Assembly (NCBI RefSeq): GCF_045277565.1 | Contig: NZ_CP123584.1 | Location: 806,001-870,000 of the forward strand | Length of the DNA: 64,000 bases | Direction: 5' to 3' | Source of the DNA: Aliisedimentitalea scapharcae | Lineage (GTDB): Bacteria; Pseudomonadota; Alphaproteobacteria; Rhodobacterales; Rhodobacteraceae | Shown here: positions 53,262 through 61,953 of the stretch, piece after piece | Layout: every line of letters begins with the position of its first letter | Numbering within the stretch: the first letter of the stretch is position 1 | Program-made: the position numbers and the translations under genes | The notes under the pieces: generated by a model | Told to the model about the DNA's origin: nothing | Seen by the model: the letters and a program-made list of their open reading frames with translations, nothing else | The model's database searches: none

Positions 53262-53824
53262 CAGCAATACGGGTTGTTCTGGGCATTTCCGGTGCGTCGG
53301 GGGCGGCGCTGGGTCTCTCTGTTGCCCGACAACTGGCGGGGCTGGATGTAGAAACTGATCTGGTGATCAGTCCGGCTGGCAGGCGCACAATTGCTCTGGA
53401 ATGTGGGGACGGCGGTTTTGAAAAATTGCGAGACTGCGTCGCCCGGCTGCATCCCGCGGGCGATGTAGGGGCGTCGATCGCCTCGGGTTCAGTTCCGGTC
53501 GCCGGGATGATCGTGGCCCCGTGTTCAATGCGCAGTCTGGCCGCCATTGCGAATGGGTTGGACGATAATCTTTTGACACGCGCCGCCGGGGTGCAACTGA
53601 AGGAGCGGCGTCGCCTGATCCTGTTGACACGCGAGGCACCGCTGACCCTGGCACATCTGCGCAACATGACGTCGGCAACCGAACTGGGGTCTATCATTCT
53701 GCCGCCGGTCCCGGCCTATTATCTGGGTCCGCTATCGGTGCAGGAGATAACGGACCAGATCGCAGCGCGTGCCATTGACCTGTTGGGGCTGGCCCCGCCT
53801 TTGGCGCGCAGCTGGGGCTCATGA
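53258..53824 (+). CDS. ubiX: UbiX, flavin prenyltransferase
   Basis: Makes prenylated FMN for UbiD. 188 residues. LGISGASGAALGLSVARQLA binds FMN/phosphate, PCSMRSLAAIANGLDDNLLT and RAAGVQLKERRRLILLTREA are the UbiX signature and prenyl-phosphate site. The ATG overlaps the ubiD stop (ATGA). Its last six bases overlap the convergent LysR gene. Confidence 0.95.
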   Translation: MTAIRVVLGISGASGAALGLSVARQLAGLDVETDLVISPAGRRTIALECGDGGFEKLRDCVARLHPAGDVGASIASGSVPVAGMIVAPCSMRSLAAIANGLDDNLLTRAAGVQLKERRRLILLTREAPLTLAHLRNMTSATELGSIILPPVPAYYLGPLSVQEITDQIAARAIDLLGLAPPLARSWGS

Positions 53825-54709
53825 CGTTTCGGATCCCTGCGCCAGCAGCCAGCTCCGGGTCTTTTCGATCCGGTTGATCCCGACCTTGGCCTGTGGGGTC
53901 AATAGGTAATACGCGCTAGCGGGGTGGCTGACATGGGGGTGAACACGATGGAGCTGTCCGGTGTCCAACTCTCGCCGGACCAGGATTTCCGGCAGGATTG
54001 CGATACCATGCCCGTAACAGGCCGCGTCGATCAACATCTCGAACTGGCTGAACAGGGGGCCGGTCGGCGGAGCAGGCAATTCGGTTCCCTGGTCCCTGAA
54101 CCAGATATCCCAGCTTAACGGGCGCGTGCGGTGCAACAGTGCCGGGAAATGCAAGAGATCAAAGGGGTCTTGTGCCGGGGCTGACAGCAGGCTGGGGGCG
54201 GCCACCGCAATCAGGCTTTCTGACATCAGGAAATCCACCCGGAACCCTGGCCAGGGCGGATCGCCCTGCACGATGGCAAGATCGACAACGCCTGCATCCA
54301 CTCCGGCGTTGTTCAGATAAGTGATTGTGTTGACGGTCAGTCGTGGTTGAGTTTGTGCCAGACCAGCAAGGCGTGGCATCAACCAGCGGCTGCCCAGAGT
54401 CGGATAGGTGCCGATGTTCAATGCGCCGTCCGGGTTGTCCCGCGTGCGCAGTCGATAGAACGTGGCTTCCAAAGCTTCGAGCTGAGGCGACAATTCGCCC
54501 AGCAGCATTTGACCGGCATCTGTCAGGCTGACCCGCTGGCGCACCCTGTGAAACAGGGTTTGGCCCACCTGCGCCTCAAGCGACTGGATTTGTCGCCCCA
54601 GCGCGCTTTGCGACAGGTTCAACATCTGGGCTGCCTGGGTAAAGCTTTCCGTACGGGCCGCTGTTTCGAAACACAGCAACGCGGTGATAGGTGGGATTTT
54701 GCGTCGCAT
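53819..54709 (-). CDS. LysR-family regulator (GcvA-like)
   Basis: 296 residues. HTH text: PPITALLCFETAARTESFTQ and LSQSALGRQIQSLEAQVGQT. The effector domain has the GcvA-type layout (SRWLMPRLAGL, FSQFEMLIDAACYGHGIAIL). It is divergent from the dioxygenase-aldolase pair and separated by 121 bases containing a LysR-type inverted repeat, so it very probably regulates them. GcvA-like regulators often sense amino acids such as glycine. Confidence 0.9.
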   Translation of the reverse strand: MRRKIPPITALLCFETAARTESFTQAAQMLNLSQSALGRQIQSLEAQVGQTLFHRVRQRVSLTDAGQMLLGELSPQLEALEATFYRLRTRDNPDGALNIGTYPTLGSRWLMPRLAGLAQTQPRLTVNTITYLNNAGVDAGVVDLAIVQGDPPWPGFRVDFLMSESLIAVAAPSLLSAPAQDPFDLLHFPALLHRTRPLSWDIWFRDQGTELPAPPTGPLFSQFEMLIDAACYGHGIAILPEILVRRELDTGQLHRVHPHVSHPASAYYLLTPQAKVGINRIEKTRSWLLAQGSETS

Positions 54710-54735
54710 AGGAATTCGGTCAGTTGTTGCGTTTG

Positions 54736-54753
54736 TTGCAATAAGTTATGCAA
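54736..54753. promoter_or_regulatory. Candidate LysR box upstream of the dioxygenase gene
   Basis: TTGCAATAAGTTATGCAA has perfect 5-bp arms TTGCA/TGCAA around eight bases and lies 27 bases from the LysR start and 78 from the dioxygenase start. The region is AT-rich compared with its surroundings. Confidence 0.55.
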
Positions 54754-54830
54754 ATTCTCGACTTTTTTCCACATTATTTGTGAGTATTTTGTCGTGTAAC
54801 GCAAAACCCAAAGGGCCGGAGCCTTTAAAC

Positions 54831-55508
54831 ATGACTTTTGTTCCCACAATTCGCGACGCTGATGTCGACATGATCGCCAGCCAAATGTCCACCATGCCGG
54901 AAACCCAATCGGTTGCCCATTTCAAACCGGGCCCCGGGATCGAGCGGCTGGAGCTGAAATTCGATATCGAAAAGTTGCGCGGTGCGCTGGAGGAATGCCA
55001 GAGGCGCGAGGCGATGATGGGGCATATGCAGGATCAGGGATTTGCTGCCCTGCCGCTGACCCAACGCCCGGGGCAGACCGAATGGACCACCAATGATTTG
55101 TCGGGGCGATACTGGCTGCGTGGAGACGATCGCTATGTCGAAGAGTCCCGTGAGGATCTGGTGCCCGAGATCGATTTTTCCGAGTTCAATCCAAAATTTG
55201 CGGGAACCTATTTCGAGCACATTCACCAGGAGCTGAGCAAACGCTTTCCTATCGGGCGGACCCGGATCCTGTCAAAGGGGTTGTACAACTGCAATTCCTG
55301 GCATCGAGACCCGGAACCGCGCCTCCACATCCCGATCATTTCGAACCCTGGATCGCTGTTCATCGTCAACCATCATGTGACGCATTTGCCAGCGGATGGG
55401 TCCGTGTATTTTACCGACACACGCGGCTATCATACCGCGCTGAATGGTGGTGAAACCCAGCGTGTGCATATCGTAGCGGCGTTGGCTTATGATCAGGTGA
55501 CGGAATGA
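54831..55508 (+). CDS. Fe(II)/2-oxoglutarate dioxygenase, aspartyl/asparaginyl beta-hydroxylase type
   Basis: 225 residues from ATG 54831. The metal triad is His158-x-Asp160 (NSWHRDPEPRLHIPI) and His201 (TDTRGYHTALN), with Arg211 (TQRVHIV) for 2-oxoglutarate, as in the Asp/Asn beta-hydroxylase and free-amino-acid hydroxylase family. It should hydroxylate an unactivated carbon of an amino acid or related compound. Its last four bases overlap the start of the threonine aldolase gene (ATGA), so the two enzymes are made together. Longer frames upstream have no family text. Substrate unknown. Confidence 0.85.
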   Translation: MTFVPTIRDADVDMIASQMSTMPETQSVAHFKPGPGIERLELKFDIEKLRGALEECQRREAMMGHMQDQGFAALPLTQRPGQTEWTTNDLSGRYWLRGDDRYVEESREDLVPEIDFSEFNPKFAGTYFEHIHQELSKRFPIGRTRILSKGLYNCNSWHRDPEPRLHIPIISNPGSLFIVNHHVTHLPADGSVYFTDTRGYHTALNGGETQRVHIVAALAYDQVTE

Positions 55509-56557
55509 ACCAATACGCAGGAATGACCCGAACAGACCGAGGCAACGCACCGGTCTGTGACTTGCGCAGTGATACGGTGACACAACCGGATGCAGGGATG
55601 CGTCAGGCCATGTACGAGGCCGAGCTCGGGGATGATGTCTATGGCGAAGATCCGCAGGTCAATCGGCTGGAAACCGAGTTGGCCGAAAGGCTGGGCAAGG
55701 AGGCCGGTCTGTTCCTGCCAACCGGGACGATGAGCAATCTGGTTGGATTGCTGGCCCATTGCGCACGGGGAGAGGAGATTATCGTCGGCACTGGGTACCA
55801 CGTGTATGCCTACGAGGCCGCGGGGGCGTCGGTGCTGGGCGGGATTGCCCTTTGCCCGGTGCCGGTTCGGGCAGATGGGGCGTTGGATCCCGCGGTGATT
55901 TCCGGCGCAGTCCGGGATGATGATTCCCATCTGGCGGTCAGTCGCTTGGTGTCACTGGAAAACACGCACAATGGTTTGGTTGTCCCATTGGCCGACATGT
56001 CGGCGTCAGCCCGAACCGCACGGTCACATGGATTGTCAGTGCATTTGGATGGAGCTCGTTTCTTCAATGCGATTGCGCAGCTTGGGTGTCGTGAGACGGA
56101 ATTGGCCGGGTTGGTTGATACCGTGTCAATCTGCCTCTCCAAAGGTCTGGGCACACCGGCGGGATCCGTTTTGGTTGGGCCTCAGGATCTGATTGCGCAA
56201 GCGCGTCGCTGGCGCAAGATGCTGGGTGGCGGGATGCGCCAAGCCGGTGTTCTGGCGGCAGCGGGGTTGTATGCATTGAAACACAATGTGGAAGGTTTGA
56301 GTGAGGATCACGCGCGGGCCGATCGCATTGCTCAAACGCTTCGAGAGTTGAAGGTCGGGACTGTGACACAGGCCACAAACATGGTGTTCTTCACCCCGAC
56401 AGACGGTACGAACGACCTACTGCGTGCGCAGCTGGCCAAGCAGGGTGTTGTGTTGGGAGGTGGTTCAAACGGGGCAATTCGTATGGTTTTCCACAAGGAT
56501 ATTGACGACGTGGCAATGGAACGGGTCGAAGACGGCCTGCGGGTATTTTTTGCATAG
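55505..56557 (+). CDS. ltaE: Low-specificity threonine / beta-hydroxy-amino-acid aldolase
   Basis: A PLP enzyme that cleaves beta-hydroxy-alpha-amino acids to glycine and an aldehyde. 350 residues. DLRSDTVTQPDAGMRQAM is the family start, GDDVYGEDPQVNRLE the conserved loop, SVHLDGARFFNA holds the PLP Asp (182), and CLSKGLGTPAG holds Lys213. The residue that stacks on PLP is His99 (TGYHVYAYE). Coupling to a hydroxylase suggests it removes that enzyme product rather than serving only threonine. Confidence 0.92.
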   Translation: MNQYAGMTRTDRGNAPVCDLRSDTVTQPDAGMRQAMYEAELGDDVYGEDPQVNRLETELAERLGKEAGLFLPTGTMSNLVGLLAHCARGEEIIVGTGYHVYAYEAAGASVLGGIALCPVPVRADGALDPAVISGAVRDDDSHLAVSRLVSLENTHNGLVVPLADMSASARTARSHGLSVHLDGARFFNAIAQLGCRETELAGLVDTVSICLSKGLGTPAGSVLVGPQDLIAQARRWRKMLGGGMRQAGVLAAAGLYALKHNVEGLSEDHARADRIAQTLRELKVGTVTQATNMVFFTPTDGTNDLLRAQLAKQGVVLGGGSNGAIRMVFHKDIDDVAMERVEDGLRVFFA

Positions 56558-56660
56558 GCGTGGATGCGCTGGTTGATGGCCAGTGTGAAAGATACGCATA
56601 AGTGGTGCCAGGCATCATTTGGACGGGAAATTTGGCAAACTGGGGCTCCCGCCCGTCGTC

Positions 56661-56731
56661 GGGTTCCTGTCGGAACCTCTCCTCCCGTTGGGCCGGGCGC
56701 TTTGCGGGGCAAGCCCCGCAAAGCGCCCGGC
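56661..56731. other. Very stable hairpins in the ltaE/recR convergent gap
   Basis: GCCGGGCGCTTTGCGGGGC (56692-56710) and its exact complement (56713-56731) form a 19-bp stem with an AA gap. Just before it GGTTCC-TGTC-GGAACC (56661-56676) forms a second hairpin. The gap is 290 bases between convergent genes, so they may end both transcripts, though no T-tract is present. A repeat of the REP type is another possibility. Confidence 0.65.
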
Positions 56732-56847
56732 GTGGCCCAAGACCAGCGACGACGCATCTTTGATGCTGCGTCAGGGCGCGGGAGCGCGTTGGCGGGGGGC
56801 AGGTTACAGGTTTTCCGGCAATGGGTGCGCACCAAACCCAGCTGAGG

Positions 56848-57444
56848 TCAAATCTCTTTTCGGGCTCTGAGAGCTGCGGTGATTGTGCCATCGTCCAGAT
56901 AGTCGAGCTCGCCGCCGATGGGCACGCCCTGAGCCAGAGATGTCAGGCGAACCTGGGATTGCAGTTGATCCGCGATGTAGTGTGCCGTGGTCTGTCCGTC
57001 GACGGTTGCATTCAGTGCCATGATCACTTCGGAGATATCTTCGGAGATGACCCGGTCGAGCAATCGAGGGATCCGCAGTTCGTTTGGTCCGACTGAATCC
57101 AGTGCCGACAGGGTCCCACCAAGCACGTGGTACCGACCTTTGAATACCCCGGACCGTTCCATGGCCCATAGGTCGGCCACATCTTCGACGACGCAGAGTT
57201 CGCCCGTTGCGCGTTTGGGGTCTTCGCAGATATCGCAAATTTCCGAAGTCCCGACGTTTCCACAATTCAGGCACTCGCGCGCGCTGATTGCGACCTGGCT
57301 CATGGTGTCTGCGAGCGGTGTTAGCAGCAAAGCGCGCTTTCGAATGAGATGAAGCACAGCACGCCGGGCTGATCGGGGGCCTAATCCGGGAAGCTTGGCC
57401 ATCAGGGCAATCAGGTTTTCGATCTCGTCGGTCGAACCGCTCAT
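56848..57444 (-). CDS. recR: Recombination protein RecR
   Basis: Works with RecF/RecO to load RecA at gaps. 198 residues. A helix-hairpin-helix (LPGLGPRSARRAVLHL) is followed by a C4 zinc site (CLNCGNVGTSEICDIC) and a Toprim domain (CVVEDVADLWAMERSGVFKG). It lies downstream of ybaB, the conserved dnaX-ybaB-recR order, although with extra DNA here. Confidence 0.97.
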   Translation of the reverse strand: MSGSTDEIENLIALMAKLPGLGPRSARRAVLHLIRKRALLLTPLADTMSQVAISARECLNCGNVGTSEICDICEDPKRATGELCVVEDVADLWAMERSGVFKGRYHVLGGTLSALDSVGPNELRIPRLLDRVISEDISEVIMALNATVDGQTTAHYIADQLQSQVRLTSLAQGVPIGGELDYLDDGTITAALRARKEI

Positions 57445-57908
57445 CCAAAAGTCTCCTGCGGCATGACGATCACCGCACGTCGTGATCGGGTTGGGCTTTT
57501 TTGATCATGGCTTGATTGCGTGACAAAGGAAATGGGTTGCGCTGGATCATCGGGGGATACCACGCTTGTATCGCTGGCGGATATTGCCGCGCACCTGGGG
57601 AAGCGTCTGACGGATCAGATGAGCGATGCGCTTCTGCCCAAATGTTTTCCGGGATTTCCTGGGTCCGGCCTGGGTCCAGAAGGACCGCCAAAAACCGATC
57701 TGCACCTGCCTCTGAATGGGAAACATGCGTGGCAGGCTTGGCCCTCCCTAAGTCATCCAATCGCAATCCCGCGCAATTGGTCGACGCGGACATCGACATT
57801 GGCCAAAAACGCTAATCATGAAGACACGGGCGGTTGGCCTTCCAGGTTTCAGCCTGGCCCATCAGGGCCAGGGCCGTTCAATCCTGCCAATGCACAAGTC
57901 AGCCTTGA
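57445..57908. other. Intergenic stretch between ybaB and recR, no gene seen
   Basis: 464 bases. Overlapping frames on both strands have no motif. CCTGGCCC-ATCA-GGGCCAGG (57853-57872) is a perfect 8-bp hairpin just beyond the ybaB stop, without T-tract. The gap is unusually long for this gene pair. Confidence 0.5.
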
Positions 57909-58253
57909 TCAGAAGGGAAGCTTGATGTCCTTCGGCAGTCCCATGCTTTCGGTCAGGCGTGTCATTTCTTCCTGTGCTTTGTCTGCCGCTTTTGACTGTG
58001 CGTCTTTGATTGCGGCCAGGATCAGGTCTTCGACAACTTCCTTGTCGTCGCCGTTGAAGATCGAAGGATCAATGTCCAGACCTTTGAGCTCGCCTTTGGC
58101 GCTGGCTGTCGCTTTGACCAACCCCGCGCCGCTTTCGCCGACAACCATGACATTATGCAGTTCATCCTGCATCTGGGCCATTTTGGTTTGCAGCTCCTGG
58201 GCCGATTTCATCATCTTGGCCATGTCGCCAAGTCCACCGAGACCTTTTAGCAT
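57909..58253 (-). CDS. ybaB: YbaB/EbfC family nucleoid-associated protein
   Basis: 114 residues. It begins with the GLGGLGDMAKMMKSAQELQ helix and continues with VVGESGAGLVKATASAKGEL and DLILAAIKDAQSKAADKAQE, the usual YbaB pattern of a DNA-binding dimer with two long helices. It normally follows dnaX directly; here a dioxygenase gene stands between. Confidence 0.93.
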   Translation of the reverse strand: MLKGLGGLGDMAKMMKSAQELQTKMAQMQDELHNVMVVGESGAGLVKATASAKGELKGLDIDPSIFNGDDKEVVEDLILAAIKDAQSKAADKAQEEMTRLTESMGLPKDIKLPF

Positions 58254-58461
58254 TGGGTCACTCCGTCAAAATTAGGTTGCCGATTAGATACGGGCAGGCG
58301 GCCTGATGTACAAGTGTTCTGCGCGTCCTCAGGCAGAACGTTGGCAAAGCTGGGCGGCGCTGGACTCCCGTCGGTCGTTCGATATCCGAGGAAGACAAAG
58401 CCGATTTTGTGCAGGGGTGAAAGTGGTTCGAGCCGCTCAACTTGGCCGCATACAAGCGCAG

Positions 58462-59331
58462 CTAGACTACTCGCACAGATGGGACACCGTCGGCGTCCGT
58501 GGCAGAGCAACAAAGGCTTTTGAGGCTGCGTTCCTGCGCGTAATCCCAGGGTCTGCCCCGATGCATCGTCGCGCGTTCGTCCCAGATCAGGACATCGCCG
58601 ACCTGCCATTTGTGGCTGTAAACATAGTCGGCCTGAGTACAATGGGCGATGGCCCTGTCGATCAGCGCCTGCCCTTGTGCCAGTCCACAGCCTTCGATGG
58701 CAAAGGCGTGGCTCGCGATCAGCAGGGCTTCTTCGCCGGTCACCGGGTTTGGCCATACGGCACGCCAAGGGCGGTCAGGCCAACGTGTCATGCGGGGCAG
58801 GGTTGCCAGCTTTTCAGAGATGCGCGATCGGGAATGCGATAGGCGGTGCCAGATCACGGCGTCCCGCAATTGCGCTTTCAATTCTTCGGGCATCTCGGCC
58901 CAAGCAACCCGTGTCGAAGCGATTTCGGTCTCTCCACCGGTGTCCGGGACGACTTTGGCGGTGATGATATTGACCAGCGATGGGATCGGCAAAAAAGTGC
59001 TGTCGGTGTGCCACAACATGTTGGCCTGCAAATCCAGCAATCGTAGGTCGTCAGCTTCGCGCAAGCCTTTGGCCGTGCGGTTCGATAGCGCCGAGACCTC
59101 AAAAGCCACATCTGTACCCAAGGCCATCGACTCGCGGTTTTCCAGCGGGCCAAACAGGTGCCCCAACCGCGTGTGTTCCGCGTCTGACAGATCCTGCCCA
59201 CGAAACAGCAGGGCCGAATGGGTTTCGAAGGCCTGGCGAATTTCTGGAAACAGGTGGTCGGCGGTAACGTCTGATAGATTGACGTCATGAAAAACCAACC
59301 CGAAACGGGGATGAAGCGGCGTGGTGTGCAT
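58462..59331 (-). CDS. TauD/TfdA-family 2-oxoglutarate dioxygenase
   Basis: 289 residues from ATG 59331. Metal ligands His108-x-Asp110 (NMLWHTDSTFL) and His257 (ERATMHRGRPWD), with Arg268 for 2-oxoglutarate, are all present. The family oxidises taurine, 2,4-D-like acids, alkyl sulfates or similar. FGLVFHDVNLSDVTADHLFP is typical of the TfdA-like branch. It interrupts the conserved dnaX-ybaB pair and has no transporter or regulator beside it, so the substrate cannot be inferred. Confidence 0.88.
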   Translation of the reverse strand: MHTTPLHPRFGLVFHDVNLSDVTADHLFPEIRQAFETHSALLFRGQDLSDAEHTRLGHLFGPLENRESMALGTDVAFEVSALSNRTAKGLREADDLRLLDLQANMLWHTDSTFLPIPSLVNIITAKVVPDTGGETEIASTRVAWAEMPEELKAQLRDAVIWHRLSHSRSRISEKLATLPRMTRWPDRPWRAVWPNPVTGEEALLIASHAFAIEGCGLAQGQALIDRAIAHCTQADYVYSHKWQVGDVLIWDERATMHRGRPWDYAQERSLKSLCCSATDADGVPSVRVV

Positions 59332-59439
59332 GATTCTGAACCCTGTCTTTTCGAGAACTATTCGCCAGGACGTTGATTCGACCAAGCCCAAATTCGAGGC
59401 AAGGCCAGAATGGGCTGATCCAGAGGCGCGCGGGCGTGA

Positions 59440-61221
59440 TTACCCGTCCTCGAAGGGGTCCCATTCGTCTTCGACTTCGGGCAGGGCTTCGGCTTCGACT
59501 TCAGCCAGAATGTCCTGTGCGGATCGAATTTCCTTGATCCGGGCCTTGGGGAAGTTGACCAGAACGGCCTGCACTAGCGGGTGTTCTTCAGCTTCTGCGC
59601 GCAATGCGTTTTCGGCGGCGTCTTCGCGTTCGCGAATGGTGTCACCACCGCCCTGATTGACCACGATGACAGCCCAGCGGTTTCCAGTCCATCGTTGCAA
59701 CTGTGCCCCGAGCCTTTGTGACAGATCAGCAGGGGCATCTTCGGTAGGTTGAAATTCTACGCGGCCGGGCTGGTACGAGGCCAAACGCACATAGCTTTCG
59801 ACTTGGGCCAGCAATACGCCATCTCGATGTTTGCGGATCAATTCGATGACATGTTCGAAGGTGGGATAGCGGGCCAGAGCCAAGGCCGGATCGCCCGCCA
59901 ATTCCGCCATGGGTGCGCCCGATCCGGAAGCACCAGGTGTAACACTGCTTGCGGCGGGTCCGCCGGCCGGCAGGTTGCCCATAGCAGACTGGGAGGAATA
60001 TCCGCCATTGCCCCCAGGTGCAGCCATGCCGCCACCTGGATTCGGGGGGGGCGGAGGCGTGTCCTGCAGTCGGCGGATCAGCTCTTCGGGGCTGGGCAGG
60101 TCGGCCACATGGGTCAGGCGGATCACTGCCATTTCAGCTGCCATCATGGCGTTAGGCGCAGCGGCGACTTCCTCTAGGGCCTTGAGCAGCATCTGCCACA
60201 TCCGTGTAAGAACCCGCATGGGCAGAGCTTCGGCCATCTGGCCGCCCCGGGCGCGTTCGTCGGGAGAGATCGTGGGATCTTCGGCGGCATCTGGGGTGAT
60301 TTTGACCACAGACACCCAATGGGTGATTTCGGCCAGATCCCGCAGCACTGCCAACGGGTCGGCCCCTTCGGCGTATTGCGACCCCAGTTCAGTAAGCGCC
60401 CCGGCAGCATCGCCGCGTAGGATCATATCCATCAGGTCCAACACCCGGCCCCGGTCGGCCAGCCCCAGCATGGCCCGGACCTGATCGGCAGAGGTTTCGC
60501 CAGCTCCATGTGAAATGGCCTGATCCAGAAGCGATGTCGCGTCTCGGGCCGAACCTTCGGCGGCCCGCGTGATCAACGCCAACGCATCTTCTGCGATCTC
60601 GGCGTTTTCTGCGGCGGCTATCTTGCGCATCAGGGCGATCATGTCTTCGGGTTCGATGCGACGCAGGTCGAACCGCTGACACCGCGAGAGCACCGTGACG
60701 GGGACTTTGCGGATTTCGGTGGTGGCAAAGATGAACTTCACATGCGCAGGGGGCTCTTCCAGCGTCTTGAGCAGCGCGTTGAACGCACTGGTCGACAGCA
60801 TGTGAACTTCGTCGATAATATAGATTTTGTAGCGAGCCGAGGCCGCGCGATACCGCACCGAGTCGATGATCTCACGGATGTCGCCCACACCGGTGCGGCT
60901 GGCAGCGTCCATTTCCATGACGTCGACATGGCGTCCTTCCATGATCGCCGTGCAATGTTCGCATTGTCCGCAGGGTTCGGTTGTCGGGCCGCCGGTCCCA
61001 TCGGGACCGATACAGTTCATTCCCTTGGCGATGATCCGTGCTGTCGTGGTTTTGCCGGTGCCCCGGATCCCGGTCATGATGAATGCCTGGGCAATCCGGT
61101 CCGCAGCAAAGGCATTCTTGAGTGTGCGCACCATCGCGCTTTGTCCGACCAGGTCGGCAAAGGTTTCAGGGCGGTATTTGCGGGCCAGCACTTGGTACTG
61201 GCTGGCGGTGTGATCAGTCAT
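59440..61221 (-). CDS. dnaX: DNA polymerase III subunit gamma/tau
   Basis: Clamp-loader ATPase. 593 residues. Walker A is GIRGTGKTTTARIIAKGMNC, the zinc site begins with CGQCEHC, Walker B is IYIIDEVHMLS, and the sensor is TLEEPPAHVKFIFATTE. Domain III and a Pro/Gly-rich linker (DTPPPPPNPGGGMAAPGGN) lead to the tau C-terminal domain and an acidic end. I see no clear A-rich slippage site for a gamma form. Confidence 0.97.
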   Translation of the reverse strand: MTDHTASQYQVLARKYRPETFADLVGQSAMVRTLKNAFAADRIAQAFIMTGIRGTGKTTTARIIAKGMNCIGPDGTGGPTTEPCGQCEHCTAIMEGRHVDVMEMDAASRTGVGDIREIIDSVRYRAASARYKIYIIDEVHMLSTSAFNALLKTLEEPPAHVKFIFATTEIRKVPVTVLSRCQRFDLRRIEPEDMIALMRKIAAAENAEIAEDALALITRAAEGSARDATSLLDQAISHGAGETSADQVRAMLGLADRGRVLDLMDMILRGDAAGALTELGSQYAEGADPLAVLRDLAEITHWVSVVKITPDAAEDPTISPDERARGGQMAEALPMRVLTRMWQMLLKALEEVAAAPNAMMAAEMAVIRLTHVADLPSPEELIRRLQDTPPPPPNPGGGMAAPGGNGGYSSQSAMGNLPAGGPAASSVTPGASGSGAPMAELAGDPALALARYPTFEHVIELIRKHRDGVLLAQVESYVRLASYQPGRVEFQPTEDAPADLSQRLGAQLQRWTGNRWAVIVVNQGGGDTIREREDAAENALRAEAEEHPLVQAVLVNFPKARIKEIRSAQDILAEVEAEALPEVEDEWDPFEDG

Positions 61222-61398
61222 GCAATGCTCGCGCCGGGATTCGTGAGGTCAGGGTCGCCGCTCAGGGTACGGCGGTAGGCCCGTGACGTCCACCGGTCAT
61301 AGGGGCCAAATGCCCGGTCTGCCGATTTCTCTTTGGGATCTCGCAAAGCTGCTGCACTATTGGCTCCCAAGGAGGCGATAGCAGGCTTGAGGCGACAC

Positions 61399-61947
61399 AT
61401 GCAGGCACAGGACAGTCAAGACGGTTCCCCGGATGCTGGCCACACAGGGCTGGTCATCCATGCGATTTCGGTCGCAGATGGGATTCTTGCGATCACCCAG
61501 CTGCCAGGGGCTTCGGGGTGTTACCAGACCGATATGAACCATATTCGTGAATGGAGACCGGGCCTGGTGATTTCAATGACCACTTATACGGAAATGGAGG
61601 CGGTCGGGGCGTCGGCCCTGGGGCAGGACGTGCAGCGTGCAGCCAGCCGCTGGGCGCATCTTCCGGTCGAAGATTTCGGTGCGCCGGGCCCCGGTTTTCT
61701 GGCCCGCTGGCCCGAGATCAGCCATATGGCCCGCAAGGCGCTGGTCGGTGGGGGGCGCGTGCTGGTGCATTGCAAGGGTGGGTGTGGCCGGTCCGGCATG
61801 GTTGCGCTGCGGTTGATGATTGAATCGGGAGAGGTCCCGGCCCATGCACTGGCCCGGCTGCGCGCAGTGCGCCCGTGTGCGGTGGAAACCACCGAGCAAA
61901 TGAATTGGGCGTATGGGGAGCGCAGGTTGCCCCACGCTCCGACCTGA
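61399..61947 (+). CDS. Dual-specificity-like protein phosphatase
   Basis: 182 residues from ATG 61399. The CX5R catalytic loop is VHCKGGCGRSG (Cys125, Arg131), and Asp92 (PVEDFGAP) is the likely general acid. The size fits the cyclin-phosphatase-like bacterial DSP group. A start 22 codons upstream would add unlikely sequence. It is divergent from dnaX, and its 3' end meets the next gene with a 6-base gap. The target protein or metabolite is unknown. Confidence 0.85.
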   Translation: MQAQDSQDGSPDAGHTGLVIHAISVADGILAITQLPGASGCYQTDMNHIREWRPGLVISMTTYTEMEAVGASALGQDVQRAASRWAHLPVEDFGAPGPGFLARWPEISHMARKALVGGGRVLVHCKGGCGRSGMVALRLMIESGEVPAHALARLRAVRPCAVETTEQMNWAYGERRLPHAPT

Positions 61948-61953
61948 CAGGCG

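Noticed and set aside
57520..58275. 251-codon plus-strand frame over the ybaB region
   Set aside because: Its second half is antisense to ybaB and its first half is low-complexity text without any recognisable domain.
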